A stretch of 64,000 bases of DNA from NCBI GenBank assembly GCA_025765615.1, contig JAIVFJ010000005.1:186001-250000 (forward strand). The letters run 5' to 3'. Made by a program: the position numbers and the translations under genes. Below, piece by piece: positions 56,679 through 64,000 of this stretch. The notes beneath the pieces are model-generated. The model was not told the origin of the DNA. It saw only the letters and a program-made list of their open reading frames with translations, and ran no database searches. This stretch comes from Zopfochytrium polystomum. Lineage: Eukaryota; Chytridiomycota; Chytridiomycetes; Chytridiales; Chytridiaceae. How positions within the stretch are numbered: position 1 is the first letter of the stretch; each line of letters opens with the position of its first letter.

Positions 56679-57728
56679 TCAAATCGAGTAGGACTCGCCC
56701 TCCGACTCGCTCGAGTTGCGACCGAACCACAGAATCATGGACCTGCGCACGGTTGCCGACGAACGCGGACGAAAGGTTGCGCGACGAGACGTGATACCGG
56801 TGGATCGGAGGAGGAAAAGGTGAATCAGCCGTCGACGCCACCGACACAGTTAGCCAGCCTGTCCCAACTCACCCGAGGAAGATGAGAACATTCTGTACAC
56901 TAATGGCGATTCCAAAGTAGAGGCCATCTCCAGTCTGCCCCGTCATCAGGTATTTAAGGCTAAGTACAGCCTGAGCAAGAGGTTACGCGGGGTAAATGTG
57001 CTGTCGAAAAACTGCCAACAGAGCAAAGGAGATTACCAAAGATCCGCCCAAAGAACCAAGAGCCATGGTGACGCCAATAAAAGCACATGCTCTCGCCTTG
57101 CACGCGACATTCGATCCGCTGTAATTGAAGTCGTCGGCGTTTAACGTCTCCTTGTCGATGAGATTGACGCTGCGCCCCCCAAACCAAGAGGAAAAGGAAA
57201 AGTGTGATGATGAGGGCGAGACGTGGCAGATTGGCGAAAGAATAGAACAAACACAATAAGCGCAAGGGTTGAGAGGATTCCAGGGAGCCAATCGTCAAAT
57301 CGAATAGCGACAGGAAGGGGTGGATCGCGGGTCGAGGCGAACGTCACACCGTCGATGAACGCCCACCATCCGATCGCAAACTTCAAGTTGGAAAAATAGC
57401 GAAATCGACTTAGTATTCGTTGCGAGTAACAGTACCGGGACGGCAGGGAATATACGAGAAGAAGTTTGATTGATTTCTAGTATTCTTTTCACTTGACGGC
57501 ACCTACCAAGCCTCCAGAGAGGTATCCCACAAACTGGGTTCTCGTGGGAAGGCGGGAGGCGAAGCGATCGTGGAGACTACTGAGAAGGGCTGGGAAGCAC
57601 ATGCAGTAAAAAGCGGATCTAGAACCGCCCGATCCAATACGGGAGCCGCTAGCCGCAGCTGCTGTCTGCGATGGTCTGTAGGTGGACGCATCGACTTGCA
57701 GGGGTTGGTACTGTTGATGTCGAGCCAT
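56679..57728 (-). CDS. VPS68: Vps68 / TMEM50 family (UPF0220) membrane protein
   Basis: A small four-pass membrane protein; in yeast Vps68 acts with ESCRT-III at late endosomes. Five exons (57728-57507, 57380-57253, 57169-57037, 56970-56873, 56742-56679) give 214 aa. After a Gln/Ser-rich N-terminus come GGLKFAIGWWAFIDGVTFA (the GWWxxIDA motif), WLPGILSTLALIVVN, ACAFIGVTMALGSLGGSL, DGLYFGIAISVQNVLIFLG and the short tail LWFGRNSSESEGES. This matches the TMEM50/UPF0220 pattern and length plus an extra 40-residue N-terminus. The donor of exon 2 is GTTTGT, a weak match. The start is the first ATG (57728). Confidence 0.9.
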
Positions 57729-57891
57729 TGAGACCAAGCAAAGAACTAAGAAAATTAGAAAACTTCAAATAAGGATAAAAAAAAAACCAAAAAAAAAGAA
57801 CTAACATCTTTGCGCGGCACGTTCCGTCCTGGCTGAAGGGGTGAAGGGGTCGTGGTTGGACGATTTTTAAGGACTTGAAAGTGTTATTCGT

Positions 57892-58235
57892 AACTGACTG
57901 GTTAGCAGCAAGAGGCACATGACAGACCTGAACCTATTGTGACTGTCAGTGATCGTTCTCACAATACCCATGGGCCATGGGAGAGTGAGCCACCACCAAT
58001 GTTGACCCAGGCATTGGCTTGCACTGTTGAAAATAGTCTGAGTATTAAGTGGTATTCCTCCTCCTCTGCTCAAGCAGATAATATAGGAGGGGTTTTTACC
58101 CTGTGCCAGTCACACTTGCCTAGCAACTATTATAGTGTGTATATCATCACTATGTGTCAATAACTCATAACATTTTTTTTTTCTCTTTCTCTCCAAGTTG
58201 GGGAGAAGGACCACCCACAAACACACAGTGCTGGA
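57892..58235 (+). mobile_element. Family-3 LTR-like fragment
   Basis: Plus-strand sequence related to the elements at 33702-34371: GACTGGTTAGCAGCAAGAGG, CTCTGCTCAAGCAGATAATA, CTTGCCTAGCAACTATTATAG, CTCCAAGTTGGGGAGAAGGA and CCACAAACACAC occur in the same order. The ends TGTTAGGC and GTTTACA are missing, so it is truncated. It lies in the 5' flank of the Vps68 gene. Confidence 0.7.
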
Positions 58236-58664
58236 CGGTGACAAGTCAATTCTTGGTCGTTTTCTTTGGCCTCTGGTTGGTCGTGCTCCCTCGTTACGGG
58301 CATCGGCCATTTCTTCACTTCGTGTGCCCGAAAAAAGATGCCCCAACCAGCGGTGCCTGACGCTTGCTGCAAGTGCCGCAGAAACGCTGGTGCAGGAAAC
58401 CATTGGCAGAAGTGAGGTGGTTACACAACTCTGTCCTCGCTGGGCGACTGGAAATAACTATTTCAGCTGCAGCTGTCGCGGAATGGTCCAACAGCGGACT
58501 GAAGGTATGGGTTTATTCAGGTATTTACACACGCCTTGAGCAATGATCTGGACGAATTCATGCGCCGAGAAAGAAGCTGACTGGAACGCAGAGCAAACGG
58601 GCAAAACTATACGACTGCGAGATGGGAGAAAACCTGGATGGGAAACGACCAGTGACGACCGCTC
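58236..58664. other. Intergenic, no gene recognised
   Basis: 429 bp between the LTR-like fragment and the stop of the Asn-rich gene. Short open frames in both strands show no motif. Confidence 0.5.
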
Positions 58665-59378
58665 TCATTCCTCGTCCTCCTCTGTTGCTTCAACCTGAAG
58701 TTGTGGAGGGGGCGCAGTAGGAGATAGGTGTTCCAAAATGTTGCTCATTCGTCTCATCGCGTTTTGCACGGCCGAAGAATACCGACTTTGCTTTGGAAAT
58801 GCCGTCGGCCGGAGGTAACTCGACAAAGGCTGCAGCTCGTCGAAAGCGGCCGGTGCTGCTTCCTCGTTTGCTTCATTTGCTGAATTGTGTGTGAATGACG
58901 AACTAGATGTAGGTAAAGAGGTCGTTGTTGGAGTTGCCACCGCTTTTGCAGAGTCGTCGTCAGTGACGACAGCGGGATGATTGGTGGTGCAGCTTGCAGG
59001 CGTTGCAGAAAACAGGGGAGCCGACATTTCGTCCACTCCACCACACGTCAGCTCATCGACCGCTAGTGCGACAGTTTGGGAGAAAGAGTCCCAGTCTTCA
59101 AAGACGTGGTCCTGACCAACTTGCGAGGATTGAGGGATAGAGCTGAAAAGCTCCACAGTTTGGGCGAGGGTGGTGGCGGGGGACAACGGAGACCACGCCT
59201 GCGAGGCAGACGACTCGGAGGCAGTAGCGGCGGGGGTTTTGGAGTCGCTGTCCCTGTTGTTAGCAGTGTTGCTGTTGTTGGTGTTGTTGCTGTTGTTGGT
59301 GTTGTTGCTGTTGTTGTTTTGGTCGCTCTTGTTGGCGCAGTCGGCTTTCTTCCCACCGTTGCGTTTGCTGCTGACCAT
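58665..59378 (-). CDS. Unknown Asn/Ser/Thr-rich protein
   Basis: A single-exon frame of 237 aa starting MVSSKRNGGKKADCANKSDQ. An Asn-rich tract (NSNNTNNSNNTNNSNTANN) follows, coded by gttgtt-type repeats. The middle is acidic and Ser/Thr-rich with EDWDSFSQTVALAVDEL. A more ordered C-terminal segment, SRYSSAVQNAMRRMSNILEH, is followed by an acidic tail EATEEDEE. No family was recognised. Candidate roles such as a transcription or RNA-binding cofactor are not supported by any motif. The frame could be extended to a Met at 59393, but the ATG at 59378 is followed by better composition. Confidence 0.55.
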   Translation of the reverse strand: MVSSKRNGGKKADCANKSDQNNNSNNTNNSNNTNNSNTANNRDSDSKTPAATASESSASQAWSPLSPATTLAQTVELFSSIPQSSQVGQDHVFEDWDSFSQTVALAVDELTCGGVDEMSAPLFSATPASCTTNHPAVVTDDDSAKAVATPTTTSLPTSSSSFTHNSANEANEEAAPAAFDELQPLSSYLRPTAFPKQSRYSSAVQNAMRRMSNILEHLSPTAPPPQLQVEATEEDEE

Positions 59379-60305
59379 TTTTAAGTAAGACAAATGACGC
59401 GCGCGCGAAGGAGACTCTGGGGAGCAGTCGTGGGGGTTGAAGTAAGCGCTAAGTAAGGCTATTGGGGTGGGGGAAGGGGGGTATTTGGTGGTTGTGAGCG
59501 GAGCGAGTTTGAGGCGACAACGGGTTTTCGCGAGATGGAGAAGTTGTTTGGACGAGGTCCCGACAGAGAGATCGGATCTTTTTCTTGATTTTCTTTTTTC
59601 TTAAATATTTTTTCTCTTTCCTCCGCTTCTTTCTTTCCTTTCCTTTCCTTTCCTTTCCATTTTCCTTTCCATTTTCCTTTCCCCTTTCCCTTTCCTCCAT
59701 CGATCATCTTTCCATTAGCAAGCATCTTATCGCTTATCGGAGCGGAGACATGTCAAGGCTTCCAAATAAGGAAGGGGCGGCGAGATCCTGATCTGTTTTT
59801 GTTTGCGTGGCTGCCATGTGGGGGCCGTGCCACACACACCCACTGCATACACGTTGGGAGGGTCGGAGAGAAAGGGGAGGGCCAAGAGCCTGCGGCCTCC
59901 CATTGAAGGGAAGCCGACCATTTTTTCGAGAGAAACTTATAGGGAAGGAGGGAAGGTGGAGGGGAGGGAAGTTGGAGTGGAGGGCAGGGAGGGAAGGTGG
60001 AAGGTGGGTGGTGGTTAGGGAAGGGAGGGAGAGGACGGGGCGGCCCGAGAAGAACGCGCGGCCATTTGCGAGCGTGGGCGGGCACACCCCCGCGACGGAA
60101 CCGACGCTGTCCTGGCGGCGGCGGCGGCGGCGGCGACAGGAGGCGGCCCTCGTCGGCCAAACAAACGATGATTGATTGAGCTGGGAGAGGTGGGCTGTTT
60201 GTTTGGATTGGATGGCTGGCTGGTCGACACAAAATTGTCATAACCCGCTCATGTAAATACACATGGACGCATACCGTATGACATAATAATAACAATACGA
60301 AAAAT
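59379..60305. promoter_or_regulatory. Divergent upstream region of Asn-rich gene and P4-ATPase
   Basis: 927 bp between two start codons on opposite strands. It includes a pyrimidine tract with tandem cctttcctttcc units at 59634-59695, a purine-rich stretch of gggaagg-type units at 59940-60040, and an A/T-rich segment with taataataacaata just before the ATPase start. No specific promoter element is assigned. Confidence 0.55.
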
Positions 60306-63300
60306 ATGAACTGGTTGGGATCGAGGTCCAACTTTGACCTCGTCGAGGATGCCCCGCGACCAAAAGAGACGCACCAAGTCTTCGTCAACCTGCAGCCCCC
60401 GGCCCCGCCGGCCGCACTCTCTCCCAACCAGGCCAAAGCCGTCCGCGAGCCAAACAAGATCAGAACGAGCAAGTACACAATCCTTTCATTCCTTCCAAAG
60501 AACCTCTTCGAGCAGTTCCGGTCGATTGCAAACTTTTACTTTCTGAGCTTGGTCATATTGCAAGCCTTTCCGCCATTCGACGATGTGTCCATCCTGCTGA
60601 CGGCTGCCCCGATTTTCATCATCGTCACTTTGACTGCTTTCAAGGTACTTCTACCAACCCCACCACCATCAGAAAACTCATTTCAGAAAGGATGCGATAG
60701 AAGACTACCGTCGGCACCAAGCTGACAAGAGCGTAAACAGCTCAAAGACCTACCTGCTGTCCGGCTGGGTTAATGTAAACTTTGAAGGGCTAAAGTCAAA
60801 ACCAAAAAAAAAGAGGCTTTTCCCCTCTCGCCGACCTACAAACTCCGACGCCCCGCAACACGAATTTTTGGATTTTCAGGACGGCCAATACCAGTCATGG
60901 GACAATCTGTCTCCGAACCGACCGCTATGGAAGCTCAGCAACTGGGAGGACGTTCGAGGTGCGCAGTCGCATGATGTGTTCTTCGCCAATCTAACAACGC
61001 ATCAACGCACTCCCCAGTGGGCGATTTCGTTTGCTTGAGAAACAACGACAGGATCCCAGCAGACATTGTCATCATCGCAAGCAGCGAGCCCGATTGCATG
61101 TGCTACGTAGAGACCAAAAACTTGGACGGCGAGACAAACCTCAAGGTGCGCCGCGGAGGGAAGCAGTTTCCCAACGTTCGCTCAGCGGAGGACTGTGCCG
61201 GACTCCGCCTCAGAATCGACTCGGAAATGCCAAACTCCAACATGTTCAGTTACACGGGAGTCCTTGACGTCTACAATCACAATCACGCCGCTGCCGCCGA
61301 AAGCATCCCTCTCGGTATAAACAACATCCTCCTGCGGGGCTGCGTCCTGAGAAACACGGACTGGTGCATTGGAATATCAGTCTACACTGGACAAAACACG
61401 AAAGTGCTGCTGAACTCTGGGGCGACTCCGAGCAAGCGGAGTAGAATTGACCGTCAGATGAATCCTCTGGTTCTCGTAAACTTCCTCCTCCTCGGGGGAA
61501 TTTGCGTAATTTGTACGACTCTCTCGGCACTGTACACTGGAACGTTCATATACGAAAGCCCCCCGTTCGTTCCGGCACCAGGATCTGCAAATTTCACCAC
61601 CCTCTACACGGCATTCTTCACGTTTTTTCATTGCATGATTATTTTTCAAAGCATCATCCCGATTGCTTTGTATATTAGTGTCGATGTTTCGAAAACAATT
61701 CAGGCCTATATGATCTCGTTGGATGAAGACTTCTACGATCCGGAAACAAATAAATACCTTCAGCCAAGAGCCTGGAATCTGTGTGATGACCTTGGTGAGT
61801 ACATGGAGTGTTATGATACTTGGTCCTGGCCCCGTGTGGCTGAAGTTCTGAGGCAGGTCAGATCGAATACATTTTCTCCGACAAGACAGGGACACTCACA
61901 TGCAACGTCATGGACTTTCGAAAGTGCTCCATTAACGGCGTCATGTACGGGGAGTCTTCCTTCTCGGAGGGCAGCTCAGACCTCCGCGAACGGGCGGCCC
62001 GTCGCCAAGAGGAAGAGGAACAGATGCGGTCAGCGCTAACCGCGCTCTACCCAAACCCTTACCTGTCGCGATCGCTCGCATTCGTGGACAAGGAAATCGT
62101 CTGGCACCTCTCGCAGAACGGAGACCAGGCCCGCAAAATCCGCGAGTTCTTCTCCCTCCTCGCCGTCTGCCACACGGTTCTCGTCAGCTTGCCAAACAAG
62201 GACAACCCCTTCGAGCTCACCTACAACGCCCAGTCTCCCGACGAGGCGGCGCTGGTGGCGGTCGCTCGGGACATGGGCTTCACGTTCCTCCGCCGGCTCG
62301 ACAGCTTCGTGGAAGTCGACATCATCGGGCAGACTCGCCGGTACGAGATTTTGAACGTCCTCGAGTTCAGCTCGGATAGGAAGCGCATGTCGGTGGTCAT
62401 GCGGAGACCGGAGGGTCAGATTGTCATTCTCGTTAAAGGCGCGGACAGCATTATTTTTGAGAGGTTGAAGCAGAACACGGCGCTGGACAACATGGACGAG
62501 TTGACGGAACTCACGGCCAAGCATTTGGAGATTTTTGCAAACGACGGTCTTCGCACGCTTTGCTTGGCCTACAAGGTCATTACGGAAGCGGAATATGACG
62601 CGTGGGTGAGCGAGTACAAGCAGGCTCAAACCTCGCTTGAGAATAGGGAACAGAAAGTCGACGCCGTCGCGAACAAACTTGAGCAAAACCTGACGCTGAT
62701 GGGCGCTACTGCAATTGAGGACAAGCTTCAGGATGGCGTGCCAGAGTCTATAAAAACACTAGCGCAAGCAGGTGTGAAGCTGTGGGTCCTAACGGTGGGA
62801 GTTTTTCTTTCTTTTCAGTTTTTCCAAACTTTTTTTTGCGACTGGATCGAGCGAGATTCAAGCGAGAGCTTTCTTTATGACCTCAAAGGGCGATAAAATG
62901 GAGACCGCCATCAACATCGGCTTTGCTTGCAATCTCCTTTCCCGGGACATGTACCTCATTATCATCAAGTCGACCTCCTATAGAAACACTTACGAGCAGC
63001 TTGTCGAAGCACTGGAAAAGTTTTGGAAGGAGGACGGCTTGGCGCCTCCCGGCGCTTCGCACGCAATGATCATCGACGGACCCAGCCTGAAGTTCGCGCT
63101 CGGCAAAACCTGCAAGCCTCTCCTCTTGGAACTGGGATGTCGCTGCAAAGCAGTCATATGTTGCAGGGTCAGTCCACTCCAAAAGGCCAAAGTCGTCTCC
63201 CTTGTTAGAAGAGGTCTTGTGAGTACACATTTTTTCGGGAAAAGCGGTGAATGCAAAAGGTCTGAGCTCTCCAACGAAAAAATAAAAATTAGGGGGCGCT

Positions 63301-64000
63301 GTGCCTTGCAATCGGAGACGGCGCGAACGACGTTAGTATGATCCAAGAAGCCGACATTGGGATCGGCATTTCTGGAAAGGAGGGGTTACAAGCTGTCATG
63401 GCGAGCGACTATGCAATCAGCCAGTTCAGATTCCTTTCGAAATTACTCCTCGTGCACGGACGATGGGGCTCCATTCGGGCGGCCGGCATGGTCCTGAACT
63501 ATTTTTACAAGAATGCAGTGTGGTTGTTTGTCATATTTTGGTATCAGTTTGATTGCAGGTTTGGATCTCTGGTTGATTTGATTCATGGGTTTTTATCTTA
63601 CGCGGCCACTGGACAGTTTTTCCTCCGACCTTATAACAGACTTCAGTTATGGTCTCTTCTTTAACACACTATTCACGTTGCTTCCAACCATAATTATTGG
63701 TATCTTTGACCAGGACGTCAACCAGGACGTCGCTTTGCAAGTTCCTCAGCTATACTTCCAAGGTGTTGCGCAGAACGTTTTCACTCCGGAGGGCTTCTGG
63801 ATTCAAATGGCCGAGGCTGTCTGGCATTCGCTGGTAGCCTATCACACGGCAAAGATTGCGCTTGGGGAAACAATCACAAGCCCACAGGGTCGTAGCGATG
63901 ATAAGGACGCAACCGGCACGCTTCTCGCAATCAGCGTCATCGTTACGGTGAATCTATACAACGGAATCAACACCTCCTTCTGGTGCTGGATCACTTTTAT
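60306..64000 (+). CDS. P4-type phospholipid flippase ATPase (Dnf1/2-like), 3' end outside window
   Basis: Catalytic subunit of a lipid flippase that moves phospholipids to the cytosolic leaflet. Exons 60306-60644, 60691-60958, 61018-61794, 61857-62794, 62889-63218, 63293-63558 and 63617-64000+ give about 1100 residues; the C-terminus is missing. Motifs: [20 protein letters not shown], the A-domain [11 protein letters not shown], the phosphorylation site [14 protein letters not shown], nucleotide-binding QSPDEAALV and KGADS, the hinge [19 protein letters not shown], and later FDQDVN. The block [20 protein letters not shown] with SINGVMYG matches Dnf1/Dnf2 better than Drs2 or Neo1. The TM4 motif reads PIALYIS where P4-ATPases usually have PISLYV. 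The acceptor of exon 4 is the second of two nearby AGs, chosen by frame. It needs a CDC50-type subunit; one lies at 49467-51088. Confidence 0.95.

Overview
This is nuclear DNA from a eukaryote with small spliceosomal introns (mostly 48-120 nt, GT-AG), dense genes and many simple repeats. Several genes point to a fungus. The protein at 6389-6997 carries the FLILHELTA-type motif of a family known from fungi, and Vps68/TMEM50, an F-BAR/DEP/RhoGAP protein and a Dnf-type flippase are also present. One gene (9580-10816) encodes an RJL/RBJ small GTPase, a family usually kept only by organisms that build flagella. Together these suggest a zoosporic, early-diverging fungus such as a chytrid. That placement is inference from gene content; no species is claimed.

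Layout. 1-653: 3' end of the proteasome subunit RPN2 (+). 1978-5812: F-BAR/DEP/RhoGAP protein (-). 6389-15982: a minus-strand train of a fungal mitochondrial FLILHELTA protein, complex I 49-kDa subunit, RJL GTPase, aldehyde dehydrogenase and WDR33/Pfs2. A 97-bp divergent promoter separates WDR33 from CCT8 (+, 16080-18811). 19259-21147: UPF0014 membrane protein with one GC-AG intron (-). 21485-26390: kinesin-8 (-). 27185-28054: unknown protein with an LIR-like motif (-). 29238-31206: sterol O-acyltransferase-like MBOAT (-). 32578-37486: a nest of Ty1/copia fragments and solo LTRs. 39888-42728: cyclin-like protein (+). 42729-48075: decayed sequence with a possible recombinase remnant, a frameshifted acyltransferase pseudogene, and a copia RNase H/3' LTR. 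49467-51088: CDC50/Lem3 (-). 51173-56021: diaphanous-type formin (-). 56679-57728: Vps68/TMEM50 (-). 57892-58235: LTR-like fragment. 58665-59378: unknown Asn-rich protein (-). 60306-64000: Dnf-type P4-ATPase, running off the window (+).

Multi-exon models were built by hand from GT-AG boundaries, reading-frame continuity and recalled family motifs. In every complete multi-exon model the exon lengths sum to a multiple of three. Functional links: the flippase catalytic subunit and its obligate CDC50-type partner lie about 9 kb apart; the formin, RhoGAP and kinesin-8 belong to cell polarity and cytoskeleton; complex I and the FLILHELTA protein are mitochondrial neighbours. No tRNA, rRNA or CRISPR array was recognised.
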